64,000 nt of DNA from Carpediemonas membranifera (GCA_019828565.1 JAHDYR010000038.1:1178001-1242000), one strand, 5' to 3'. Shown: positions 50,421 through 61,474, counted from the stretch's first letter. The notes: generated by a model from the sequence alone, not told the origin. Numbers and translations are program-made.

Positions 50421-51375
50421 GTTTCAGTTCGCTCTTGAACAACTGAACCGCCCTTATGAGACGCACGATCCCGTCTTTGAGATCGTATCGAATCATCCTC
50501 GACCTCTCGCGCCGAAGTTTTGGCTCCGCTGGCCTTGCCAGTCAGACAGGCTGACGATCCGGTAGACTCCGTCCATTCCCACAGGGAACCAGTCGCCGCC
50601 CAAGCGATTGCAGCCGATCGGTGCACTTTAAGACACTCTCGATGTCTTTCATGCAAGCTGTGCCCCGGCTGCAATTCATTGCATATGCCAACACAAAGAG
50701 CTCAAAACGAGGTCTATAGCCCTCAACGGCGCTTCGTTGAGGAGTTCTAGCGATTTTTCACTTTTGTTGCGCAATTTCTTCATCTGATGCGCAATTATTG
50801 AACCATCGAGCCTAAAAGAGACTCTAAAGCCTTAACGGCTTCCAAATAGCCAATATCACCTTGTCCATCAAGGTTTATGATTAGCCTCACTAAGGCCCAC
50901 AATCATACCCCTCGCAGCCACTCCTCAATGGCTTTGAGGGGCTTATCTCTTCTTATCCTTCTCTAATAAGGCTCTGAACGGGGCTACGGACGTGCTGTAG
51001 TCCAGGCGAAGCACGTCTTCCACATAACGGATCAATGAGTTCTGGTCAGCCCATGTGCCCTTCGCCGCAACAACCGGGATAGGGATACCCATCAGAACCA
51101 GGTCAGCCGCGCTCCCGCGGCGCAGACCGTGCAGCCGAGCCTGCGTGGAGATGATGCCCTTCACCTGGTCCTCAATGACTGAGTAGGGGTGCGACCAGAG
51201 AGGGTCTTCGGCCACCGCGCCTGCATCTATCCTATTGACTAGGACCTCAGATAGCCAGTGAGCCGGGTCTAGCTCCCCGTCGACTCTCGGGACGAGCTTC
51301 TCAACGACCACTCGCCGGGTCTTAGTGCCGTGGATGGAGATTCTTAGCCCGCGGCGCGCGCTCTCCGCTCTAACG
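50421..51375 (-). repeat. 955-bp direct repeat, copy 1 (recombinase 3' part, UTR, gag start)
   Basis: Matches 63046-64000 at a constant offset of 12,625, with no difference seen by eye. It contains the end of the recombinase gene, the 3' UTR and the first codons of gag, cut off at 50421. Confidence 0.92.
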
Positions 51376-51809
51376 TCACCAACATGCAGGGCATAGATCT
51401 CTCCTGGCCTGGAGGTCGTGGCGTAGGTGGTCAGTGCAAAGGCGAAAGCCTCCTTCCAAAGGTCGTCGTCTCGAGACTGAGGGTGGGCAGCCCGAAGCCT
51501 GTCAACCAGAGTGTGCGCGCGAATCGGGAGAGCAGGCCCTCTAAGCTTCCCAAGAGCGTTCCTTGCCTGCTCTTTGATGACTGCGTCGGCGTCCAGCGGT
51601 GGTTCCCATGATGACACCCGGCCGAAGAAGCGACGGATTAGGCTCCACTTCGAGGTGATTGTATCCTTGGTGACCCTCGAGGCTTGGTCCTTGGCCCATG
51701 CTCTTATGACTTCGATGCTGCTAGTGTCAGGTGGAAGGGCACCCCAGAAACCCGAGAACTGTTGGAGCACACCCGCGACGTGGCGCTTGTCTACGAATCC
51801 ACTTAACAT
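50943..51809 (-). CDS. element C tyrosine recombinase
   Basis: 288 residues from the ATG at 51809, 29 bases after the RT stop. A SAM-like core-binding domain (RAWAKDQASRVTKDTITSKW) is followed by the catalytic domain with R (YATTSRPGEIYAL), K (IHGTKTRR), HGLRRG (HxxR), KGTWADQNSL and the tyrosine of IRYVEDVL. Intact. It would catalyse integration of the circular cDNA. Confidence 0.92.
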   Translation of the reverse strand: MLSGFVDKRHVAGVLQQFSGFWGALPPDTSSIEVIRAWAKDQASRVTKDTITSKWSLIRRFFGRVSSWEPPLDADAVIKEQARNALGKLRGPALPIRAHTLVDRLRAAHPQSRDDDLWKEAFAFALTTYATTSRPGEIYALHVGDVRAESARRGLRISIHGTKTRRVVVEKLVPRVDGELDPAHWLSEVLVNRIDAGAVAEDPLWSHPYSVIEDQVKGIISTQARLHGLRRGSAADLVLMGIPIPVVAAKGTWADQNSLIRYVEDVLRLDYSTSVAPFRALLEKDKKR

Positions 51810-51837
51810 GTCACCCTCGAGGGAGATGGTGAAGATG

Positions 51838-53697
51838 TCACTCCCACAAACAGGGCCGCCAATCGGTATGTGCCGTCCGCCTGCAGGGGGTGATCGCTGA
51901 TAGGTCCGCGTCCTCCGCTTTGACTCTGAAGAACATGCGGTGCGGAGTCAGCTCTCTCAGCGCAACTGCCGTCGGCGATCTGCAGTCGGACACTAGCAGG
52001 ACGAGGGCACTTGGTAGGGATCTCGGCTGTGTGGTCCTTGCAATGTGGAGGTGGCACAGCTTTGCATATACTGCTGATAGGAGCGCGAAGGGTGTCACTG
52101 CTAGCCACCTTCCTGTCGACCAGTCCATGTCTATGAACCTGCTGTCGTCGACCGTCGACGGGCTGTGTTCTACTCGAGCTCCAAGCCACTCGGAGGGCCA
52201 GATCTCTTTCTGCATGGGACCCCACTCGGCTGTGATCCTGTCGATGATCCGACGAGGCGCTGAGAGCGTTTCGGACCTCGACAATGCGTCGGCTTGGACG
52301 TTCAAGTGACCAGAGACGTGAAGGAGCCTTATCCTGATGGCCCTTTCGCTCAGTGTGGGTAGCAGGTCCCGTATGACTGAGTCTACAAACTGCGGAGCCT
52401 TGGTTGAGCCTTGCTTGTTCCACCAGCTGACTGCTGCCACCGAGTCGGAGTAGATGGTGACCTCCGCGTCTGTCAACGGCTCTGCTAGGATCAGTCTCAC
52501 TGCTTGTTCCACTGCTCGGAACTCGAGCAATGTGATGTGCTCGTCCACCGGGGCCGGCCTGGTGAAGGTGAAGGGTTGACGGCCCGGGATTGTGATCACT
52601 CCGCCGAGTCCTGAGTGAGAGGCGTCTGTCATCGCTGTGATGTGGAGCGTCGGAGACAGACCCCACAGGTGAAGCAGCTCTTGGAAGGACCTTATCGGAG
52701 ATGGCCGTGATAAGCGGCGCTCCCATTGGATCAGTGCTTCTCTCGCTTCGCCGGATATGAGTGTGCGGTAGCGGTCCTTCAGTTGGGCTCTCTGGAGGGG
52801 TCTGATAGCGGCTCGGCCCTCCGGCCAAATGATGGCTGCAAAGCCGAGATTGCCCAACAACCGCTGCATGCTGTGTGTCGTGGCCCCCGATGCCAAGGCC
52901 TCCCTGACTCGTGAGAGGTACTTCTGCCGCTTGCTGTCCTGCAGAGCGATCCCCCGCCGGCCAGAGTCCATGACGAAGCCAAGGAAGTCGGTCTGCTGCG
53001 TGGGTGAGAGCTGCGATTTCTTCCTGTTGATGACCAGGCCGAGGTTCTCTAGGAGCTGTAGTATGCCGGGCATCGCAGCGGTCAGTGTCTTCTTGTCCCC
53101 GGACAGGAGCCAGTCGTCGAGATAGATGGTCAAGTTGATGCCTGGGAACATCCGTGCTACGATCTGCGCTGCTGTCAGCATCACCCTTTGGAAGAAGAAT
53201 GGCGCTGGGCCCCAGCCGAAGGGTAGGACGTTGAAGGCATAGGGTCTCCCGTCGACCACGAAACCCAGCAGCGGGCTGTCCGAGGCCCTGACCCCTAACT
53301 GGTAGTAGCCCTTGACTAGGTCCAAGCGTGCCATGTAGTCTCCTTCGCGAAGCTGGGCCATCGCTTGCTTGACTCCCTTCAGCCGAAAGGTTCGATGTTC
53401 CGTTGACACTGCGTTCAATGCCCTTAGGTCGTGGATCAGACGCGTCTCTGGTGGCGTCTTCGGCACAGTGAAGATAGGTGAGATCAAGCTGGGAGACCGG
53501 CATGGGCTTGCCGCGCCCAGGCTCAGGAGGGTTTTCAGGTGGTCGCGGAATGCCTTGCGGTCCTTGGCGCGAGTTGGTGGTAGGCGCGGATGACGAGGGT
53601 GCGCTCTTAGGGATATCGGGACGCCCTCGCGTAGCCACGTAACCACCTCTGATGGCGCGCCCAAGTGCCTCCATAGGCGCCACTGCCTGTTGATGCA
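51838..53697 (-). CDS. element C reverse transcriptase-RNase H, 3' part (split by LINE)
   Basis: Continues in frame from the Pro-rich N-terminal part at 62545-62400 across the LINE. Motifs: LIHDLRALNAVS, ARLDLVKGYYQLGV, FGWGPAPFFFQ, catalytic IYLDDWLLSG, RNase H (AMTDASHSGLGG, IYSDSVAAVSWW) and HVSGHLNVQADALSR. About 610 residues. Intact apart from the LINE insertion. Confidence 0.9.
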   Translation of the reverse strand, partial: CINRQWRLWRHLGAPSEVVTWLREGVPISLRAHPRHPRLPPTRAKDRKAFRDHLKTLLSLGAASPCRSPSLISPIFTVPKTPPETRLIHDLRALNAVSTEHRTFRLKGVKQAMAQLREGDYMARLDLVKGYYQLGVRASDSPLLGFVVDGRPYAFNVLPFGWGPAPFFFQRVMLTAAQIVARMFPGINLTIYLDDWLLSGDKKTLTAAMPGILQLLENLGLVINRKKSQLSPTQQTDFLGFVMDSGRRGIALQDSKRQKYLSRVREALASGATTHSMQRLLGNLGFAAIIWPEGRAAIRPLQRAQLKDRYRTLISGEAREALIQWERRLSRPSPIRSFQELLHLWGLSPTLHITAMTDASHSGLGGVITIPGRQPFTFTRPAPVDEHITLLEFRAVEQAVRLILAEPLTDAEVTIYSDSVAAVSWWNKQGSTKAPQFVDSVIRDLLPTLSERAIRIRLLHVSGHLNVQADALSRSETLSAPRRIIDRITAEWGPMQKEIWPSEWLGARVEHSPSTVDDSRFIDMDWSTGRWLAVTPFALLSAVYAKLCHLHIARTTQPRSLPSALVLLVSDCRSPTAVALRELTPHRMFFRVKAEDADLSAITPCRRTAHTDWRPCLWE

Positions 53698-53712
53698 GGG
53701 AAATGGTGGAAC
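53698..53712. repeat. left target-site duplication of the LINE
   Basis: GGGAAATGGTGGAAC, repeated exactly at 62385-62399. Confidence 0.93.
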
Positions 53713-54186
53713 CAGTTCACCAATGATTTCAGCAAAGTGGAAACACTTCGATCATGGATGGACAAGGACCAACAGGCCTGGCCTATATGGATAGGGCAGT
53801 GCCCCATGGAGCTCAGAAGGAGCGGCCTTGGCCTCCTGTCTGAACATTCAAGGGTTGCTATCAGGGCATACCGCTGGGCGCGAGTGGGAGCTCCACGCCC
53901 ATACCAAGGAATCAAAGTGTCTTCATGGAACGTATGTTTACAAGGAAAAGGAAAACAACCGTCGAGGGCCAGTGCTAGCACCGGCGGCTACATGGTTTTG
54001 TCAAGACCACAAGGAAGGAAGGGCAGCACAAAAGGGAAACAGGGGCCGTCGATAGAGGCTAAAAAGGAGACTACGAACAAAGCAACAACAACTACACAGA
54101 AAGGCCCCGCTACTCAGAAAAGGGCGACGCATTTTTAGGACCGCGCCTTTTTGAAAGAATGGCCTATATAGTACGGAGCATGGACA
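53713..54186 (+). other. LINE 5' untranslated region
   Basis: No coding-like frame. It should hold the internal promoter. A TATATAG sequence lies shortly before the ORF1 ATG. Confidence 0.5.
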
Positions 54187-56700
54187 ATGGGAGAAACTGG
54201 AAGGCCTGGACGGAGACCTCACCCGGATATGTACATGTGGCCCGACTTTCGGACCCAAAAATTCCGACCCAGTTTATGGACTAGGAAAAGGGGAGAAATT
54301 TTGCACTCAACAATGCAGGTAGAAATACCGACAAGGATCAGGGATTCCACGCAGAAGCAGTGGGAGGACATCAGGGAACTACTGGACAGCTTCCTCGCTG
54401 AAAGGAACGATTCAAGGACTCTACTTCTTCGTAGAACAGGCAAGTTTACAGGAAAGTCGCTCAATGCGAACTCCAAAGGACGCAAGGAAGTAATCATGAA
54501 CGCCAGACGCATCCTCTTCGCAACCGGCGTCACTGACAACAAGGACATCATCCTCAGGAACCCATGCGGCATCCACGGCCTCCGCGACCTTTTCTACATG
54601 CTCACAGAGGCGCTCAACCCCAGAGACGAGGAAGCAAAGGACATGGCACAGGCACTGGAGCCCAAGACGCTGAAAGCGGGCTTCACTGGCATGGCAAGAT
54701 GGCCATCTGAGAAGGACATCGAGACGGCGATCCTCAAGCCGAAGGAAGATGGGCCCATCGAATGGGATGTAGACAGGGACAGCGTCAAGAAGGCCGAAGG
54801 GTCGTTCATACTGGTATCAGGGGCTCATGGAGACGAGGCCGTAGAAGGCGTGCCTTACGACAAGGTATGGGATCCGGCAAACCAAGGCCCGGTCACCAGA
54901 GTGGCCTACGAGCAAGAGGACGGCAAGTACAGGGTCATCCTAGAGCTAAGCGACACGTCAGCATGGTCCATCAGCCGCTTGATGGAGGAGGCTAGGGACA
55001 TCCTCAGGCTTCAGGCACCGGAGGCCCCGGCCATATGGCAGGCAGCATGGAACAAGTCAGGGATCTACCTGAAGGGCAGAACCAATATCCTGGGCGAAGG
55101 GGAGGAGACCCCCCTTAGCAACGAGCCGCCGTTCCGGAAGGTGAGGCTGGAAGTGCTCAAGGCCACCTCGGTCCGCAGCAATAGGGACGAACATGCCGAT
55201 CTGGACAGGTCGTCCGCTAGCACGGTCATCGACGGAGACGAGGAGCAACATGTCAAGGACAAGGAGGAACGACGCCAGCAGGCCACCATGCCCGGCAGAA
55301 GAAGCCTCGACGACAGCCTCCTGGAAGTGAACAAGGACATGGTCGGGGCCAACCAAGGCAAGATCGACCAGGACGAGGAGGTCGACTCAAACAAGGTCAG
55401 CAGCCAGCCGCCGAGGATGCCTAGAAAGGACAAGGAGAAACGACTGGTGATCGGAGCCATCGACTTCGAGTGCGCAGACCCTGGCGTCAAGAAGGCAGGG
55501 ATCCCTGCCATCCCGGTTGAGGGCGGGATCGTACTCTTTGACCTCAGCACTGGGGACATTCTTGGACACGGGCATGGCCTGTATTACCAGGACATACCGG
55601 CAGCAAGCATGGACCAAGCGAGGTACACGGCATGGGCAGTGACGGGGCTGCCGCCGGCCACCTTCGTGGAGGTCGGGACGGGGCGGCCGCCGATCGAGTA
55701 TGAGAAGCACATACATACTTTCAGGGACTGGGCCAACCGCCTGGCGGCTCAGCTGGCAAGGATCGAAAGGTCGGAGGGTTGGAAGATAATCATGTATGCA
55801 AAGGGGGTGGAGATGGAAAGCTTCCTCCTCACGAACCCCACAAATGGACTGGAGCAAGGAACCAGGGAATTCTTCCAAGCTAGGCTGGTGGACGAGAAGA
55901 AGCTACCAGAGATCCTGGAGAACAACGGCAAGGAGGAGGCTGGCCAAAACCTCAGGGACAACCTCGACAAGGCCAACTACCTGGAAGCAGTAACAACATG
56001 GTCAAATGGATGGCAGAACAGGAGCGAGCCCAAGGGAGTCTGTCCGTACCACAGACACACCGCGGGTTGCTACCACTGTGGGTTGGCGGATACAGTAGTC
56101 TTCACAGCCAGGATCAGGGCCCTATGCAAGGAGAGGATGAGCACCCCAGACGTCTACCACTACATGGGTAAGGCACTCGACAAGACCATGGAAGCAGTCG
56201 GGAAGGCGGAGCCGGGCATGGATATCATGGGAGGCCCGGAATTCGCGACAAGGAGGGACACCTTTGAGATCTTCGGCACGTACCCGATCGGGGACGCAAG
56301 GGACGTCAGCAGGGAAGTCGGCGACAGGATCCTCGTAGTCCCGGACAACGGACACCGCTTCGGCATCGGCTTCGGGTTCGGGGAGGTTCTGTTGGGCATG
56401 AAGGGCATCTTACTGGCCCCCCTCACAATCATGGACAACGAAGGTGTACTGGAGAGAAGCCCGCTATGGACCATCATGGAAAGAGCCACGGCTAACCAGC
56501 TCCGCATGGTACGCGTCAGGAAGGGCCTAGGGGCAGCAAGGGAGGAGGACATCATAACCATGGCCATGCTATACGAGTGGTGGCCCTCGAAGGAGGCTAC
56601 GGCTCATCAAGGAGTCTGGGGCTGCGACGACCTAGCAGAGAGCCTCAGGGACTATGAGAAGGTCATAGTCAACGTCAAGGCCCCCAGGAACAGGGGGTAG
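54187..56700 (+). CDS. LINE ORF1 with a DEDD exonuclease/Maelstrom-like domain
   Basis: 837 residues, uninterrupted, from the ATG at 54187. The first 260 residues are of unknown fold. The middle is charged and disordered. Residues about 420-690 look like an RNase H-fold DnaQ/Maelstrom domain: GAIDFECADPG with D426-x-E428 as exonuclease motif I, IVLFDLSTGDILGHGH, KIIMYAKGVEMESFLL (the KG...E motif near residue 539), then a Cys/His cluster CPYHRHTAGCYHCGLADTVV from residue 619. Maelstrom domains carry such an E-C-H-C cluster, and protist versions can keep DEDD catalytic residues. A nuclease role in retrotransposition or silencing evasion is inferred. Confidence 0.7.
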   Translation: MGETGRPGRRPHPDMYMWPDFRTQKFRPSLWTRKRGEILHSTMQVEIPTRIRDSTQKQWEDIRELLDSFLAERNDSRTLLLRRTGKFTGKSLNANSKGRKEVIMNARRILFATGVTDNKDIILRNPCGIHGLRDLFYMLTEALNPRDEEAKDMAQALEPKTLKAGFTGMARWPSEKDIETAILKPKEDGPIEWDVDRDSVKKAEGSFILVSGAHGDEAVEGVPYDKVWDPANQGPVTRVAYEQEDGKYRVILELSDTSAWSISRLMEEARDILRLQAPEAPAIWQAAWNKSGIYLKGRTNILGEGEETPLSNEPPFRKVRLEVLKATSVRSNRDEHADLDRSSASTVIDGDEEQHVKDKEERRQQATMPGRRSLDDSLLEVNKDMVGANQGKIDQDEEVDSNKVSSQPPRMPRKDKEKRLVIGAIDFECADPGVKKAGIPAIPVEGGIVLFDLSTGDILGHGHGLYYQDIPAASMDQARYTAWAVTGLPPATFVEVGTGRPPIEYEKHIHTFRDWANRLAAQLARIERSEGWKIIMYAKGVEMESFLLTNPTNGLEQGTREFFQARLVDEKKLPEILENNGKEEAGQNLRDNLDKANYLEAVTTWSNGWQNRSEPKGVCPYHRHTAGCYHCGLADTVVFTARIRALCKERMSTPDVYHYMGKALDKTMEAVGKAEPGMDIMGGPEFATRRDTFEIFGTYPIGDARDVSREVGDRILVVPDNGHRFGIGFGFGEVLLGMKGILLAPLTIMDNEGVLERSPLWTIMERATANQLRMVRVRKGLGAAREEDIITMAMLYEWWPSKEATAHQGVWGCDDLAESLRDYEKVIVNVKAPRNRG

Positions 56701-56741
56701 GATCACCCTAGGGGCGAGCTTCATCCCGAGAGACTGGGGGC

Positions 56742-57692
56742 ATGGTCAGGGTCAGCGAGGCTGGGACCATCCTAAGCCGCATGCGCAAGGAAGGGGCCAG
56801 ACTAGTCTCGGCAGCTATCCCGGACGAGCCCAGAGCCAACACAGTCAATGTCCCAGGCATCACGTATGTCCCCACCATCGACGGAAAGTCCGAACAGCCA
56901 TACCAAAGTAGGTTCTTCGACAACGGCCTGGAGGAAAAGGCGAGGCGGATTAGCACCAGAATGGTGGGCAGGCACTTCGGCCAGGACGCGGATCAAGGAC
57001 ATCACGACCAGCATGGAGACAGGGAAGAGGACAGAAGGGTAGGACACGGAGCCGGCGGTAGAGCTGGTGTCAGAGCTGACGACAGAACCGGCGACAGAGC
57101 TGGTAACATGAACAGGACCTCGGATCGTAACCACGGAGGAGACGACAGGGAGAGACAGGACAACACGGGAACGCAGATGAGAGGCTCGTTCAGCGGGAAC
57201 ACCGGGGCCGGTAGAGGCTCAGAGGGAGGCATGGACAACAGCAAGGATCACTCTTCCTCCACGACGCTCAAGCGCAAGGAGGGCAGCACGAGTAGGATCA
57301 TGGACTCGGACAGCGGAAAGAGAAGCAGGCACGAAGAGGACATGGACTGGGAGTCTGGAAGCAGACAGGCAACCGGCATGGACTCGGAGAAGCTGCGGCT
57401 CCGAAAGCAGTTGGCAGAGGCGCAACAAGAGATCTCAGCGCTCAAGGCTGCCCGACTCATGCAAGAGCAAGGCCACGGAAGGTTGGTGCTCTCCGGCGTC
57501 GCGACTAAGCCCAGCAAGGAGAAGCCCACGATCCCCCGGCACAAGCACAAGAAGGCTAAGAAGGCCAAGCAGATCTCACCCATGGACCTGATGACCCAGT
57601 TCATCACGGTAATGCAGAGTCTACAAGGACAGCAAGTGAGTCAGGCCGAGGACAGCTGCAGCGGCAGTGGGGAGTCCACGGAGGAGGAGTAA
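56742..57692 (+). CDS. LINE accessory ORF, low-complexity RNA-binding-like protein
   Basis: 316 residues from the ATG at 56742, 41 bases after ORF1. Disordered, rich in Asp/Arg/Gly (repeats like DDRTGDRAGNMNRTSDRN). It has a short coiled coil (KLRLRKQLAEAQQEISALK) and a basic patch (PRHKHKKAKKAKQ). The composition fits a nucleic-acid chaperone like LINE ORF1p. No known domain. Confidence 0.65.
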   Translation: MVRVSEAGTILSRMRKEGARLVSAAIPDEPRANTVNVPGITYVPTIDGKSEQPYQSRFFDNGLEEKARRISTRMVGRHFGQDADQGHHDQHGDREEDRRVGHGAGGRAGVRADDRTGDRAGNMNRTSDRNHGGDDRERQDNTGTQMRGSFSGNTGAGRGSEGGMDNSKDHSSSTTLKRKEGSTSRIMDSDSGKRSRHEEDMDWESGSRQATGMDSEKLRLRKQLAEAQQEISALKAARLMQEQGHGRLVLSGVATKPSKEKPTIPRHKHKKAKKAKQISPMDLMTQFITVMQSLQGQQVSQAEDSCSGSGESTEEE

Positions 57693-58025
57693 GGACATGG
57701 TAAAGCAGTATTCTTTCAAGGAACAAGCAACATTTTCTTTATAATTCACAAGCCCTGGCTCCCACCCAGGGCCCGGCATTAGCTGAAATGCACTGCCGGT
57801 AGGCTGTAGCGGCAGCCAAAGGGGGGGTCACGTCATATCGTCCCCCTCCTAAGTACCCTGCCCGAAGAATGGAAGGTCACCAGGTGGTAACAAGGTTGGC
57901 CTGACAAGGGTCACCGAGACCGGCATCTAGGCCCCTTGTCAGGACAAGGATAGCAGGAGAGGAGCGGGAAGCTGGGGCTCCCAAATTCTGGGAATTCGCA
58001 GGATAAGGAAACAGGACAAAAGGCA
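57693..58025 (+). other. LINE inter-ORF region
   Basis: About 330 bases with no gene. Contains G- and C-rich runs and may hold a reinitiation or promoter signal for ORF2. Confidence 0.5.
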
Positions 58026-61000
58026 ATGGTAACCTACAAGATACTTAGTCTGAACACAGAGGGACACATAGGAAGAGGAAAGGACTTCACGGCGTCTATG
58101 GCAACGGCGATTCAGCTAAGGTTGAAGGACATAGAGGCAGTACTCATACAAGAGACATGGAGAACGGCGAATACGAGGGTTCATTGCTTCATGGACCTTG
58201 ACTACGCACTAGCAGGGAGGGAGACGGAAGAGGACCTGGTCTTAGCCAACGAAAAACGAAAGGCGGATGTCAAAAAGTCAGCACCGCATCAACCGACAAC
58301 TAGGCATAGCAGGCAATGACGAACCTGCGCCAAGATGGAAGGGAACAAGGGAAGGCATCGGCACGATAGTGAGCCCACACGCAACTGCAAAGTGGGACAT
58401 CGGCATAACGGACAGCCTATCGGGAAGAGTGCAAGCCAGCATAATGAGAACCGGCAGGGACATACTAGTCATCAACGTGTATGGCCCTCCATCCGGCACC
58501 ACAGCAAGCAGGAGAAGGATGGATTCAGGGACACTATACAGAAGATCATGGACATGAAAGGGAGCATGGAGGCCATAATTATGGGAGACTGGAACATCGA
58601 CCCAGGCCAGATGGAAAGATCCACCCGGTGGAAGGATATGATGGAGAAGCACAGGCTCAAAGCCATCATACCCAAGTCTGGGACGCTCACATCAGGAACA
58701 TCAACCCCGGACTTTGCAGTGACAACACCAGGAATCCAGGGGGCGGAGATTGAGGTGGTAGAGTCTCAGAAGGTCGGGGTATGGGGCTCAGCACACAATG
58801 GAATCACACTAGCATGGAAGGAACAACGGTACTATGGCAGAAGTGAGCGAGACGTGGCTCTGGCCATACCCGAGGTGCACACCTGGCCCATGAAAAAGAA
58901 GGAGGGGCCAGTCACAGTCTCAAAGCTGAACAGGATCAAGAGCTCGGACCAATGGGAAGAGACTATAAGAGCATGCATGGGCGACCCAGTGAACAACAGG
59001 GGAGCAAAGGCAAGGGACAAAGTGTTCGGGAACGGAGTGTGGAGCGAACTCCAGCGAACCCCATGGACAGAAATAGGCAACAGGACCAGGAAGGAAAGGA
59101 TGAAAGAGGAGCTGGAGAAATACTGGGGAGAGCGCAGGGCCAAATGGGTGGCCGACATCAGCAGAAGTGCAAAAAGGGGGTATAGGGCCTCAAGGGCCTC
59201 AGTGGAAGCTGCCATCAGAAGGTGGTGGTGTGACAACCAATACAAGGGAATGCCGGAGAGCCTCCTCAAGGACGGAGTGGTAACCACGGACAAGGCGGCC
59301 ATCAGCGAGATCCTCTTGCAACAGTATGCTAGAGTCAGCAGAGGCAGGGAACCCACCTGGAAGACATGGAGGGGCAGGGACGGAAATGAGTTCAAGGAAA
59401 GCGAGGTCAAAGCCGCAATCAAAAGGATCAGGAGGGACACCGCACCAGGGCCTGACCTCACATCTGGAGACATGCTGAGAGAGCTGGATGAGAAAGGCCT
59501 TAGGGAAGTGACGAGGCTCATCAACAGGGTCTACAGGGAGGGCGACGTACCCAAAGCATGGAAGTATGCCACAGTGTCGGCCATACACAAGACAGGGAAG
59601 CCAAGGGTCAAGCCGGAATCATATAGACCAATATCCTTGACACCACTGCTGTACAGGGTCTATGGTAGATTGCTCAAGATACGTCTGGAAGCAGCAACGA
59701 AAAGGTTCATACCAAGAGAACAGGCTGGTTTCCAGTCAGACAGGGACGTCATCCAGCAGATACAGTACATTGTGCAGCGGCACCAGGAGGGGGTGAGACC
59801 ACGTCAATCTTTCTGGACATCGAGAAGGCATATGACACGGTACCAAGGGACATTCTCATGGATAAGCTACAGGGTATGGGGGTGGAGGAGCACTTGATCA
59901 GGGCAATTCAAGGCACAATAAAGGAAACCTGGATATCAGTCAAGGGGGCAAAGGCATGGGAAAGAACCAACAGGGGAGTTAAGCAAGGGTGCGTCCTGGC
60001 ACCGACACTGTTTGTGCTGTTCATGGCTAACTGGCCCCACCTGGCCAGAAAGAAAAATCAAGGGAGAACGGTACGACATCAGAGAACCGCCAAGGACCAC
60101 GAGCCACCTCAGCGACCGACTACCGGCAGCACTTACCATGTTTGTGGATGACACTGCGGTCACAGGGAGCAAACCGGAGCATAGCCAGATGGTCGCCAAC
60201 ATAATGGTGGACATAATCAGAGAGCATGAAATGAGGGTGAACGCCCAGAAGAATGTAATGATTAGCGTGGACAGAACAGCCCTAGTCAGGATCGAGGGGG
60301 TAACACTACTGCCAGAGAAGGAGGCGAGATACCTGGGATTATGGATCGCAAGTGGGAAGGACCCTATGTCGGCCTGCATAAGGCGGAAACAGGAGCAGAG
60401 CGAAAGGTACAAGAGACTGGTGAGATGGGCAGGGTGGACCAGGGCAAACATGCCAGCACTAGCGAGCAGGCTACTACTGGAAATATATATATGGCCCAGG
60501 ATCCTCTTCGGAGTCGAGGTGTGGGGGAACGCACCGGGAGGTAGAAGGATCTGGAATGACTGGCAGGGAATCATGGCAGGAACAGGACCGGGAGGGGGCG
60601 CAGCCATGAGGCTGATGAATGGATGGGTGGACCTCCAGGCACACATGGAATGGCTGGCAGTCAAAAGGATAGTCAACTACAGGGACCAGGATATACCAGT
60701 CAGAAACAGAGAATGGGGGCGGGGCACGGTTATGTGGGAAGCTAGGGAGAGAGTGCAGCATCTACTGGAGGGCACCAGAGAAGGAGCCCCTAAACCAGCG
60801 CTACTGGATTATGGCATGGAAACGATCAGGAGGGGGTGGATGAAGCGGTGCAAAAAGCCGTACGGCACTAGGACTAATGGAAATCATGGGGACAAGGAAA
60901 TTAAGCAAGTGTCTGCAAGGTAAGCCTACGGTAGACCGAAAGGCTGGGAAGGGGCAAAGCAGGGCGGAATGGAAGAGAATTGTATCCATTGCAGCCAATG

Positions 61001-61474
61001 TCAGCCCATCCCCATCGTCGGCAGAGAGAGGGGAGGGCCCTATGAGAGCCATCACAGAGCTGGCCCAAGGCGCTGACCTGAAGAGAGAAATTAGCAGACT
61101 ATGCCCCCTATGCTCGGAGGAGTCGGAGGTGAGCCTGTTCTACAGGATCATTAGGGAAAAAGCCAGGACCAGCAAGGAAGCAGGAAATGATCAGGGAGTG
61201 GGCAGAGGGCCAGAGGCTAGGATCGGCAGCGCACATAATCTGTGAATGCCCGGCAGTAGACAGGGGAGAAGCTTGGACAAAGCTGTGGACAGCAGCGAAG
61301 CACAAAACTAAGGACTTGGAAGTAAGGCAGGGCCCCCAGGGCGAATGGTACCAGGAAAGACCCATCCTAGAATTACAGCAACTAATAATATGGGGCTCGG
61401 AGGACATTTGGGAAGGCCTCACGGCAGGACTACGGGAACTGGCAAAGGTTTACAACAGCTTCAAGGTGGAATAG
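58026..61474 (+). CDS. LINE ORF2: AP endonuclease, reverse transcriptase, zinc knuckle (frameshifted)
   Basis: ATG at 58026. The endonuclease has KILSLNTEG, VLIQETW, VINVYGPPSG, IIMGDWNIDP and SAHNGITL. The RT has DTAPGPDLTSG, IHKTGKP, PESYRPISLTPLLYRVYGRLL, FLDIEKAYDTVPR, RGVKQGCVLAPTLF and the active site MFVDDTAVTG. A C-terminal CPLCSEESE ... HIICECP knuckle follows. About 1,150 residues. Frame breaks that one base fewer would repair lie in A5 runs at 58272-58276, 60053-60057, 60852-60856 and 61157-61161. Breaks near 58500 and in the G run near 59790 need one base more. Reverse transcription would be target-primed after nicking by the endonuclease. Confidence 0.9.
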
